Of a stretch of DNA of 5,354 nt, positions 1 through 4,901 are shown in pieces. The DNA lies in the NCBI GenBank assembly GCA_035507915.1, contig DATJNS010000111.1, positions 1-5,354 on the forward strand. The letters are read 5' to 3'. Position 1 is the first letter of the stretch. Each line of letters begins with the position of its first letter. Made by a program: the position numbers and the translations under genes. The notes under the pieces were generated by a model. The model had not been told where the DNA came from. It saw only the letters and a program-made list of their open reading frames with translations, and ran no database searches. The DNA comes from JACQAI01 sp035507915 (GTDB lineage Bacteria > Pseudomonadota > Alphaproteobacteria > Elsterales > Elsteraceae).

Positions 1-242
1 CCGGCGCGATGGGCGGCGGCACCCAGGGCAACGCCGCGGCGACGCCGGGATCGCCGATCGGCGGCACGCCGGGCGGCGGCACCAGCGGCGAGATCCCGAG
101 CGGCTCGGGCCCGGGCGCCGGCATCTCGGGCAACACGGGCAACTCCGGCAGCACGCTCAACTCGGGCTCGAGCGGCGTCGGCACGACCGGATCCGTCGGC
201 ACGGGCACCGGCTCGGGCACCAGCACGGGCACCGGTCACTGA
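1..242 (+). CDS. Gly/Ser/Thr-rich protein, C-terminal part (5' end outside window)
   Basis: The frame is open from the first complete codon (position 3) to the TGA at 240-242, so the gene very probably begins upstream; the ATG at 9 is only an internal Met. The visible 79 or so residues are almost entirely Gly, Ser and Thr with some Pro, Ala and Asn, containing one Glu, no Lys or Arg, and no aromatic residues. The end is a GT/GS dipeptide-like tract closing with GTGH. No domain is recognisable. Tails of this composition occur on secreted or surface-exposed bacterial proteins and are expected to be disordered, but localisation cannot be judged without the N-terminus. It could also be a low-complexity stretch that is open by chance in high-GC DNA, although its lack of the Arg/Ala-rich look of shadow frames argues for a real gene. 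Confidence 0.55.
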   Translation, partial: GAMGGGTQGNAAATPGSPIGGTPGGGTSGEIPSGSGPGAGISGNTGNSGSTLNSGSSGVGTTGSVGTGTGSGTSTGTGH

Positions 243-270
243 GCGTCGGCGGCTGAGCCACCGCGCGCCA

Positions 271-295
271 ACCGCTCGCCGTCGGGCGGCGCGGT
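271..295. terminator. GC-rich hairpin between the Gly-rich gene and the permease
   Basis: ACCG (271-274) and CGCCG (277-281) can pair with CGGCG (287-291) and CGGT (292-295), giving a 9-bp stem with a two-base bulge and a 5-nt loop. It sits 28 nt after the stop of the Gly-rich gene and 25 nt before the permease start. There is no T-tract, so it is at best a weak intrinsic terminator or a leader structure; short GC stems like this arise often by chance at this base composition. Confidence 0.2.
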
Positions 296-320
296 CCGGC
301 GCGCCGAGCGAGGACACGAG

Positions 321-2303
321 ATGAACCTCACGCGCGCGGTGGTCGGCGTGGTCCTCGGGCGGGTGCTGGCCAACCGCGAGGCGGCCGGACGCAAGATCGG
401 CACCGTCGAGGCCGTGCCGGCGATGGGGCTCGATGCGGTCGCATCCTCGGCGTACGGCCCCGAGGCGGCGCTCACCATCCTGGCGCCGCTCGGCGCCGCC
501 GGCCTGGTCCAGCTCGGCTGGATCACGGTGCCGATCCTCGTGCTGCTCGGCGTGCTCTACGCGTCCTATCGGCAGATCGTGCGCGCCTATCCGAGCAACG
601 GCGGGGCGTACACGGTGTCGAAGGAGAACCTCGGTGCGCGCACGAGCCTGCTCGCCGCGACCGCGCTGATGATCGACTACGTGCTCAACGTCGCGGTCGG
701 CATCTCGGCCGGCGTCGGCGCGCTGACCTCGGCGCTGCCGGCGCTGCACCCCTACACGCTCGCCTTGTGCCTGGCGATCCTCGCCGTGGTCACGCTCGCC
801 AACCTGCGCGGCACGCCCGAGGCGGGCTGGCTGTTCGCGCTGCCGACCTATCTCTTCATCGCGAGCTTCGGCGTCGTGTTGGCGCTCGGCGTCGCCAAGA
901 CGCTGGCGGCGGGCGGGCATCCGGCGCCGCTCGTGCCGCCGCCCGCGCTGCCGGCGGCCACCGGCGCGGTCACCGCGTGGCTGCTGGTGCGCGCCTTCGC
1001 CAGCGGCTGCACCGCGATGACCGGCGTCGAGGCGGTCAGCAACGGCGTCGACGCGTTTCGCGAGCCGGTGGTGGCGCACGGCCATCGCACCTTGAGCGCG
1101 ATCTGCGGCGTGCTCGGCCTGCTGCTCGCCGGCATCGCGGTCACCGTGATCGCCTATCGCGTCGGCGCCATGGATCAGACCCGCGCGGGCTACCAGAGCG
1201 TGCTGTCGCAGTTGACCGGCGCGGTGGTCGGCCGCGGCCCATTCTATTTCGTCGCGATCGGCAGCCTGCTGTGCGTGCTCGCGCTGTCGGCCAACACGAG
1301 CTTCGTGGGTTTTCCGCGCCTGTGCCGGCTGGTCGCCGAGGACGACTACCTGCCGCGGCCGTTCGCCGTGGTCGGGCGGCGGCTCGTCTTCTCGGTCGGC
1401 ATCCTGTACCTGGCGGCGAGCGCCGGCGTGCTCCTGGTCGTGTTCGACGGCATCACGGACCGTTTGATCCCGCTGTTCGCGGTCGGCGCCTTCCTGGCCT
1501 TCACGCTGTCGCAGACCGGCATGGTGGTGCATTGGCGGCGCGCGCTGCGCGGGCGCGGCGCTGCGCGGCTCGACCGCGTGCGGCTGGTCATCAACGGGGT
1601 CGGCGCGGCGACCACGGGGGCCGCGCTGATCGTCATCGTGATCGCCAAGTTCGCCGAGGGCGCCTGGATCACGGTGCTCGTCGTGCCGTGCGTCATCCTG
1701 CTGCTGACGCGCGTGAAGCGCTACTACGCGCGGCTCGAGGCCCGGCTCGCGGGCGGCGGCGCGCTCGCGCTCGGCGCCATCGAGGCGCCGATCGTGCTGG
1801 TGACCGCCGAGGCCTGGAACCGCGCGGTGCGCCGCGCCGTGACCTTCGCGCTGCGCCTGTCGCGCGAGGTCTGGGTCGTGCATTGCTCGAATGCCGACGG
1901 TCCGGACGTGCCGGAGAAGCGCAGCCTGCGCCGCGACTGGCGGGAGAACGTCGAGCGGCCGGCCAAGGCGGCGGGGCTGCCGCCGCCGCGCCTCGTGCTG
2001 CTGCCCGCGCCGTATCGCCGCCTGCAGGGGCCGCTCCTCAAGCTGATCCAGGCGACCGAGCGGCGGCATCCGAGCCGCGTCATCGCGGTGCTGATCCCGG
2101 AGGTCATCAAGCGCAACTGGTGGGAGCACCTGCTGCACACGCGCCGCGCCGCCAGCCTGCGCCGCGCGCTGTTGCGCTACGGCGGCTCGCGCACCGTGGT
2201 GATCGATTTTCCGTGGTATCTCGAGGAGCCGAAGCGCGACGAAGCGCTCGACGACCAGGCGCCCGACGCCGCGCCGCGATCGTCGAAGCGCTCGACGGCG
2301 TGA
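321..2303 (+). CDS. APC-superfamily permease with cytosolic C-terminal domain, KimA-like probable K+ importer
   Basis: The 660-aa product has about 12 hydrophobic segments between residues ~36 and ~465, then a soluble domain (about 488-640). The first segment carries GLDAVASSAYGPE (D38, Y45) and the sixth carries TGVEAVSN (T234, E237). The same spacings, D-x6-Y and T-x2-E, are seen in Bacillus subtilis KimA (formerly YdaO), a proton-coupled high-affinity K+ importer, where these residues line the ion path. The soluble part starts with PIVLV (490-494), contains RNWWEHLLHT (from 598) and ends with FPWYLEEP, matching the Usp-like cytosolic dimerisation domain of that family. By recalled alignment, KimA T121 corresponds to N123 here and Y377 to F386, so substrate remains open; amino-acid or other cation transport is the alternative. 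The ATG is chosen because AGGA at 311-314 lies 6 nt upstream. Length is slightly above KimA (~607 aa). Confidence 0.85.
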   Translation: MNLTRAVVGVVLGRVLANREAAGRKIGTVEAVPAMGLDAVASSAYGPEAALTILAPLGAAGLVQLGWITVPILVLLGVLYASYRQIVRAYPSNGGAYTVSKENLGARTSLLAATALMIDYVLNVAVGISAGVGALTSALPALHPYTLALCLAILAVVTLANLRGTPEAGWLFALPTYLFIASFGVVLALGVAKTLAAGGHPAPLVPPPALPAATGAVTAWLLVRAFASGCTAMTGVEAVSNGVDAFREPVVAHGHRTLSAICGVLGLLLAGIAVTVIAYRVGAMDQTRAGYQSVLSQLTGAVVGRGPFYFVAIGSLLCVLALSANTSFVGFPRLCRLVAEDDYLPRPFAVVGRRLVFSVGILYLAASAGVLLVVFDGITDRLIPLFAVGAFLAFTLSQTGMVVHWRRALRGRGAARLDRVRLVINGVGAATTGAALIVIVIAKFAEGAWITVLVVPCVILLLTRVKRYYARLEARLAGGGALALGAIEAPIVLVTAEAWNRAVRRAVTFALRLSREVWVVHCSNADGPDVPEKRSLRRDWRENVERPAKAAGLPPPRLVLLPAPYRRLQGPLLKLIQATERRHPSRVIAVLIPEVIKRNWWEHLLHTRRAASLRRALLRYGGSRTVVIDFPWYLEEPKRDEALDDQAPDAAPRSSKRSTA

Positions 2304-2310
2304 GGTCGGC

Positions 2311-2316
2311 TACACT
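2311..2316 (+). promoter_or_regulatory. Candidate -10 hexamer (TACACT) for a leaderless transcript
   Basis: TACACT matches TATAAT at four of six positions and ends 7 nt before the ATG at 2324, the distance expected if transcription starts at or next to the start codon. The 20-nt gap after the permease stop has no Shine-Dalgarno close to that ATG. No convincing -35 is seen at 16-18 nt spacing, which weakens the call. Confidence 0.35.
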
Positions 2317-2323
2317 CGCGCGC

Positions 2324-2545
2324 ATGAGCCGGTTCTGGTTCGTGCAGAAGCGCTACGGCTACGGCGCCACACCGACGACCTGGCAGGGCTGGGCCGCGAC
2401 GCTGGCGTTCGTCGCGCTGTTCGTCGCCATCGTGCTGCTGGTTGGGGGCTGGCCGCGCTGGGTGCTCGGCGCTCTCGCCATCGCGGGGTTCGCGATCCTC
2501 GCCTGCGCCAAGACCGACGGCGGCTGCCGCTGGCGCTGGGGCTGA
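2324..2545 (+). CDS. Small two-helix inner-membrane protein, unknown function
   Basis: The 73-aa product begins with an aromatic, basic segment KRYGYGATPTTWQGW (residues 9-23), followed by two hydrophobic stretches (about 24-42 and 46-62) and a short tail ending CRWRWG. An N-terminal K-x-YG-[YW]-G-x-x-P-x-TWQGW block, two helices and a terminal WRWG is a pattern I recall from small conserved proteobacterial membrane proteins without assigned function. The gene starts 20 nt after the permease stop, so it may be co-transcribed, but the upstream bases contain no usable Shine-Dalgarno and do contain a -10-like TACACT, suggesting its own, possibly leaderless, transcript. Its frame stays open far upstream through the permease gene (from 767), but that extension is an Arg/Ala-rich shadow frame, so the ATG at 2324 is preferred. 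It converges on the minus-strand permease with a 10-nt gap. Confidence 0.75.
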   Translation: MSRFWFVQKRYGYGATPTTWQGWAATLAFVALFVAIVLLVGGWPRWVLGALAIAGFAILACAKTDGGCRWRWG

Positions 2546-2555
2546 GCGTCGCGCC

Positions 2556-3383
2556 TCAGAGAACCGGCGCCAGCAAGCTCCAGAGGAAGCGCGCGGCGAT
2601 CAGGAGCAGGAAGCCGCCGAAGGCAAGCTCGAGCCGGCGCTTCGGCAGCCGGTGCGCCAGGCGCGCGCCGACCGGCGCCACCCAGCTCGACAAGGGTGCG
2701 ATCAGGACGACGCCGATCACCGACACGAAGCCGAGCGACAGGGGCGGCAGCTCGGCCTGGTGCGGCAGGCCGGCGAGCACGTAGCCGAGCGTGCCGGCGA
2801 GCGTGATCGGCACGCCGAGGCCGGCCGCGGTCGCCACGCCGTTGTGGATCGGCTTGCCGTAGAGCGTCAGGATCATGGTGACGAGCGAGCCGCCGGCGAT
2901 GCCCATCAGCGACGAGCCGAGGCCGATCGCAAAGCCGTAGCCCGTCATCGCCGCGGCGCCCGGCAGCTCGGCGCCGAGCACCCAACGGTCGCCGCCGAAC
3001 AGGAGCTTGGCTGCGATCAGGCAGGCGAGCAGCACGAACGCCCCCTTGAACACGTCGGGCGGCGCCAGCGCCGCCAACGCGGCGCCGACCGCGACCCCGG
3101 CCATCGACGGCAGCGCCCAGCGGCGCATCACGTCGGCGAGCACCAAGCCGCGCGTCTTGTGCGCGTTGTAGGAGCGCAGCGCCGTCGGCACGATGATGGC
3201 GAGCGAGGTGCCGATGCACAGCTGCATGCGCACGGCCTCGGGCACGCCGAGGAGGCGGAACACCTCGAACAGCACCGGCACGATCACGGCGCCGCCGCCG
3301 ATGCCGAACAGCCCGGCGAGGATGCCGGTCACCACGCCGGCGACCATGACGCTCGCGGCCAGTCCTGCAAGCTCACCCGTCAT
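2556..3383 (-). CDS. TauE/SafE-family membrane permease (sulfite/organosulfonate exporter type)
   Basis: The 275-aa product is hydrophobic throughout and shows the duplicated half-repeat signature of the TauE/SafE family: GLFGIGGGAVIVP in the first half (residues 24-36) and GLGSSLMGIAGGSL in the second (154-167). QLCIGTSLA (54-62) after the first motif is also typical. Family members move sulfite, sulfoacetate or other small organic anions across the inner membrane; the substrate cannot be read here because no sulfur-metabolism gene is adjacent. An in-frame ATG at 3455 would add 24 residues (Arg/Pro/Ser-rich), but a promoter-like element at 3404-3427 lies inside that extension and family proteins begin close to the first helix, so ATG at 3383 (MTGELAG) is chosen. 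The Shine-Dalgarno is weak (GAG about 11 nt upstream). It is divergent from the small secreted protein gene. Confidence 0.9.
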   Translation of the reverse strand: MTGELAGLAASVMVAGVVTGILAGLFGIGGGAVIVPVLFEVFRLLGVPEAVRMQLCIGTSLAIIVPTALRSYNAHKTRGLVLADVMRRWALPSMAGVAVGAALAALAPPDVFKGAFVLLACLIAAKLLFGGDRWVLGAELPGAAAMTGYGFAIGLGSSLMGIAGGSLVTMILTLYGKPIHNGVATAAGLGVPITLAGTLGYVLAGLPHQAELPPLSLGFVSVIGVVLIAPLSSWVAPVGARLAHRLPKRRLELAFGGFLLLIAARFLWSLLAPVL

Positions 3384-3403
3384 CGTGCGGTCACTCAAAC
3401 ATG

Positions 3404-3427
3404 AACGAAAAGATAAGGGAACGTTCC
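3404..3427 (-). promoter_or_regulatory. EcfG-like general stress response promoter
   Basis: On the minus strand GGAAC (3427-3423) is followed after 15 nt by CGTT (3407-3404), close to the alphaproteobacterial EcfG-type consensus GGAAC-N(16 or so)-CGTT. The spacer holds an A/T-rich stretch (CTTATCTTTTC) that stands out from the GC-rich surroundings. A start about 8-10 nt downstream would give a very short leader before the permease ATG at 3383. GGAAC is also half of the palindrome GGAACGTTCC, so the element could instead be an operator. Confidence 0.4.
3418..3427. repeat. Perfect 10-bp palindrome GGAACGTTCC in the divergent region
   Basis: GGAACGTTCC is its own reverse complement and lies 35 nt upstream of the minus-strand permease start and 65 nt upstream of the secreted-protein start. 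It presents GGAAC on both strands, but only the minus strand has a CGTT at promoter spacing. It could be a repressor or activator site. Confidence 0.4.
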
Positions 3428-3442
3428 GCGGCGGCCGCCGCG
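3427..3442. repeat. Perfect 16-bp GC palindrome touching GGAACGTTCC
   Basis: CGCGGCGGCCGCCGCG reads identically on both strands and shares its first base with the end of the preceding palindrome. It contains only G and C, so a chance origin in this composition is more likely than for a mixed palindrome, but its placement in the centre of a divergent intergenic region makes an operator or a cruciform/hairpin plausible. Confidence 0.35.
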
Positions 3443-3491
3443 TAGAACTCACCACGGCGACATCGCCGGCGGATCAGGGGAGATAGCGACA

Positions 3492-3809
3492 ATGCGTTCG
3501 ATTTTTCCAGCGACGATCGGGTTCGTGGCGTTGCTCGCGGCCGGCGCCGCCTACGCCCAGGTGAGTCCGAGCCAGGTCGACCAGCGCTTCCAGAACCAGG
3601 ACAACCGCGTCAACCAGGGCCTGCAGAGCGGCAAGCTGACGCCGGGCCAGGCGTCGTCGCTGCAGGCCGGCGACGCGCGCAAGGAAGCCGAGCTGCAGCG
3701 CATGGAGAACCGCGACGGCAACACCGGCACGATCACGAAAGCGCAGGACGCCCGTCTCAACCGCCAGCTCAACCGCGAGAGCGGCCGCATCTACGAGGAG
3801 AAGCACTGA
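3492..3809 (+). CDS. Small secreted (periplasmic) protein with two internal repeats
   Basis: The 105-aa product opens with a Sec signal peptide: basic MRS, hydrophobic core FVALLAAGAA and an AYA cleavage site after residue 22. The mature 83 residues are hydrophilic and rich in Gln, Asn, Arg and Glu, predicted mainly helical. Two related blocks lie 32 residues apart: SGKLTPGQASSL (46-57) and TGTITKAQDARL (78-89), each followed by a charged helix. The second block, RDGNTGTITKAQ, resembles a degenerate EF-hand loop (DxNxGxIT) but lacks the full set of acidic ligands. I recall proteobacterial secreted proteins with similar SGxLTxxEA repeats ending in RRIYRxKH; none that I know has a defined role. 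The start is supported by GGGGAGA at 3477-3483, 8 nt upstream. The gene stands alone, divergent from the TauE/SafE gene and followed by a GC hairpin. Confidence 0.8.
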   Translation: MRSIFPATIGFVALLAAGAAYAQVSPSQVDQRFQNQDNRVNQGLQSGKLTPGQASSLQAGDARKEAELQRMENRDGNTGTITKAQDARLNRQLNRESGRIYEEKH

Positions 3810-3827
3810 CGGCGGCGTCCGGTCGGC

Positions 3828-3848
3828 CGAGGCCGCGCGGCGGCCTCG
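3828..3848 (+). terminator. GC hairpin after the secreted-protein gene
   Basis: CGAGGCCG (3828-3835) pairs perfectly with CGGCCTCG (3841-3848) around a 5-nt loop, 18 nt after the stop codon at 3807-3809. The bases after it are not T-rich, so it would be a stem-only terminator; its position between the end of one gene and the FNR box of the next fits a transcription boundary. Confidence 0.45.
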
Positions 3849-3880
3849 ACACCGGCCGGGCAAGCACCGGGCCGTCCAAC

Positions 3881-3894
3881 TTGACTCAGATCAA
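3881..3894 (+). promoter_or_regulatory. FNR/FixK/Anr-type binding site, class II position
   Basis: TTGACTCAGATCAA matches the FNR-family box TTGAT-N4-ATCAA at nine of ten conserved positions. With the site centred at 3887.5, class II activation (centre at -41.5) predicts a start near 3929; a -10-like GACGAT occupies exactly the -12 to -7 interval (3917-3922) and matches TATAAT at its second, fifth and sixth bases. This would give a leader of about 29 nt before the ATG at 3958. The site faces the bicistron 3958-4352; the gene upstream ends 72 nt away and is separated by a hairpin. FNR-family factors respond to low oxygen or redox signals. Confidence 0.7.
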
Positions 3895-3957
3895 GGCGGC
3901 GTGCGCCGGCGCCGACGACGATGGCACCGTCGAATTGGAGCGCGACGGACTGCCGAG

Positions 3958-4239
3958 ATGCTGACCTATCAGGATTGCGCGGCGCTCTCCGGCCTGGCCG
4001 ACGACGAGATCGATGCGTTGGCCGAGCACGAGCGTTGCCCCGAGATCATCGCCCTCGAGATGGGCAACTACCTGCTGCGCAGCCCGGACGGCGTGGCGCG
4101 CATCAGCGCCTGCATCCGCGACGACATCGCACAGGCGCGCGCGGTCGGCGATGTCGCCCACTCGGCCAAGCTGAAGCTCGTATTGAGGCACTTCCTCGAA
4201 ACCCATCGTCCCCACGCCGCACACGGGAGCGCAGCATGA
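3958..4239 (+). CDS. Small cytoplasmic protein of unknown function, FNR-box controlled
   Basis: The 93-aa product has no signal peptide or membrane segment and looks all-helical: LTYQDCAALSGLADDEIDALAEHE (two parts, residues 2-12 and 13-25), a middle PEIIALEMGNYLLRSPDG (28-45), then charged helices ending KLKLVLRHFLETH (71-83). Cysteines are at 7, 27 and 52; none forms a recognisable metal motif. I recall small proteobacterial proteins with the pattern LTYxDC...EIDAIAEHE...IPEIIALELGNYL, uncharacterised. ATG 3958 is preferred over an in-frame GTG at 3901 because the extra N-terminus would be an Arg-rich run encoded across the predicted promoter. The ribosome site is weak (GGA 8 nt upstream). 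The stop overlaps the next start as ATGA. With an FNR box upstream it is probably induced at low oxygen; its role is unknown. Confidence 0.75.
   Translation: MLTYQDCAALSGLADDEIDALAEHERCPEIIALEMGNYLLRSPDGVARISACIRDDIAQARAVGDVAHSAKLKLVLRHFLETHRPHAAHGSAA
4225..4229 (+). promoter_or_regulatory. Shine-Dalgarno (GGGAG) of the 38-aa gene
   Basis: GGGAG lies 6 nt before the ATG at 4236, inside the last codons of the preceding gene. It is stronger than the site of the upstream gene and is the main argument that the overlapping small frame is translated. Confidence 0.55.
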
Positions 4240-4352
4240 TCACGGCAGTCGTCATCGGCCTCATGGCCGCGTTCACGCTCGCCATGCTGGCCGCGCGCCC
4301 GCAGCCGCGCCGCGTCGTGGCCCGCGCGTCGCGCCGCCGCAACCCGGACTGA
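4236..4352 (+). CDS. 38-aa single-helix membrane protein with basic tail, unknown function
   Basis: The frame starts in an ATGA overlap with the 93-aa gene and has its own GGGAG six bases upstream, so translational coupling is likely. The product has one hydrophobic helix, ITAVVIGLMAAFTLAMLAA (residues 2-20), followed by an 18-residue tail with nine Arg and no Lys. The positive-inside rule places the tail in the cytoplasm and the N-terminus in the periplasm. There is no cleavage site, so it is probably a membrane-anchored peptide rather than a secreted one. Small proteins of this build often act as partners or regulators of larger membrane complexes; no family is recognised. The same frame is open upstream to 3921, but that part is an Arg-rich shadow of the 93-aa gene. 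Its stop lies 4 nt from the stop of the convergent cytochrome gene. A chance ORF is possible, but overlap, ribosome site and helix together make this less likely. Confidence 0.6.
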   Translation: MITAVVIGLMAAFTLAMLAARPQPRRVVARASRRRNPD

Positions 4353-4356
4353 TTGC

Positions 4357-4803
4357 TCACTTCGGTGCGAAAGACTGGTCGCTGAAGGGCGAGGCGGTCG
4401 GGATCTTGATTGCGATGAAGCCGAGGCCCTGCGCCTGGTGGCAGGCGTTGCACGCGCCCGTGAGCGCGTTGAACGCCGTGGCGAACCGGGCGCTGTCTTT
4501 CGCCTTGATCGCGGCCTCGATGTCGGCCGCCGGTTTCGCCATCGGCGTCATGTCGGCGACCGGCAGGCCGGGATAGAACGTCATCGCGTCCTGGAAGCTG
4601 TCCTTGATCTGCCCCAGCTCGTAGCCCGCGAGGCCCCAGTTCTTCTCCTTGCCGGCGTACCACAGCTTCAGGTGCCGGAGCTGGGTCGCGCCCATGATGT
4701 CGCCCAGCCGCGGCCGGTTGGGCGGCCCGCCCGCGGCGTCCTCCGCCCGCGCCGGCGCCAAGATGGCCAGCAGCGTCGCAACCAGAATGCCGCAGTGTCT
4801 CAT
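4357..4803 (-). CDS. Secreted monohaem cytochrome c family protein
   Basis: The 148-aa precursor has a signal peptide (MRHCG then ILVATLLAILAPARA, cleavage probably after A20). The single haem-attachment motif CNACH (residues 118-122) lies near the C-terminus, as in four-helix-bundle cytochromes of the c' type, and not near the N-terminus as in class I cytochromes. Helical segments include LGDIMGATQLRHLKLWYAGKE (split 33-46 and 47-53) and IEAAIKAKDSARFATAFNALT (95-106 and 107-115). The tail GFIAIKIPTASPFSDQSFAP after the haem site is a pattern I recall from uncharacterised proteobacterial cytochromes. The sixth ligand is not evident; H44, M37 or M85 are candidates. The product should be periplasmic and matured by the Ccm or Ccs system. 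Start 4803 is supported by GGAGG 8 nt upstream; an ATG at 4845 would put a hydrophilic stretch before the signal peptide. It follows the universal stress gene in the same direction by 95 nt. Confidence 0.85.
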   Translation of the reverse strand: MRHCGILVATLLAILAPARAEDAAGGPPNRPRLGDIMGATQLRHLKLWYAGKEKNWGLAGYELGQIKDSFQDAMTFYPGLPVADMTPMAKPAADIEAAIKAKDSARFATAFNALTGACNACHQAQGLGFIAIKIPTASPFSDQSFAPK

Positions 4804-4850
4804 CGGCCGCCCCTCCGTCTGTCGATGACGCGGCGACGATGGCACGATTC

Positions 4851-4862
4851 CGCCGCGCGGCG
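4851..4862. repeat. 12-bp palindrome between the stress-protein and cytochrome genes
   Basis: CGCCGCGCGGCG is a perfect palindrome about 50 nt upstream of the cytochrome start. It may be a chance product of high GC or an operator/leader structure; no promoter hexamers are seen near it. Confidence 0.25.
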
Positions 4863-4873
4863 AAACCCGCTCA

Positions 4874-4901
4874 GGGAGCGCCGCTCGGGGAGCGCCGCTC
4901 A
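4874..4901. repeat. Two 14-bp tandem repeats forming a hairpin at the stress-protein stop codon
   Basis: GGGAGCGCCGCTC occurs at 4874-4886 and again at 4888-4900, a tandem duplication of period 14. Because each copy contains the near-palindrome GAGCGCCGCTC, the two (4876-4886 and 4890-4900) can pair with each other over 10 of 11 positions around a 3-nt loop. The second copy includes two bases of the universal stress gene stop codon (4899-4901, minus strand). In the minus transcript this strong stem directly follows translation stop and could end or slow transcription, or protect the 3' end, before the cytochrome gene. No T-run follows. Confidence 0.55.

Noticed and set aside
767..2545. 592-aa open frame on the plus strand overlapping the permease gene
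   Set aside because: Its translation is an Arg/Ala/Gly-rich mix typical of shadow frames in high-GC DNA; only its last 73 codons (from 2324) look like a protein.
2359..3219. 286-aa minus-strand open frame in another frame of the TauE/SafE gene
   Set aside because: Arg/Ala-rich shadow of the real gene; no motif or ribosome site.
2442..3404. 320-aa plus-strand open frame antisense to the TauE/SafE gene
   Set aside because: Translation is dominated by Arg, Ala, Glu, His and Gln with no domain, while the opposite strand has clear family motifs.
3418..3444. Plus-strand EcfG-type promoter for the secreted-protein gene
   Set aside because: GGAAC at 3418-3422 has no CGTT at 15-17 nt; the nearest match is CGTA after 18 nt.
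3384..3455. 24-residue N-terminal extension of the TauE/SafE protein (start at 3455)
   Set aside because: The extension is hydrophilic, lacks a good ribosome site and overlaps the EcfG-like promoter.
3455..3468. Small hairpin CGGCG-ACAT-CGCCG before the secreted-protein gene
   Set aside because: Five base pairs of G/C in this composition is expected by chance and no regulatory context was seen.
3921..4352. 143-aa reading of the frame that ends as the 38-aa peptide
   Set aside because: The part before 4236 is Arg-rich shadow of the 93-aa gene and begins within the predicted promoter; the internal ATG at 4236 has the good ribosome site.
4804..4845. 14-residue extension of the cytochrome (start at 4845)
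   Set aside because: It would precede the signal peptide with a charged stretch and overlap the GGAGG site that serves the ATG at 4803.
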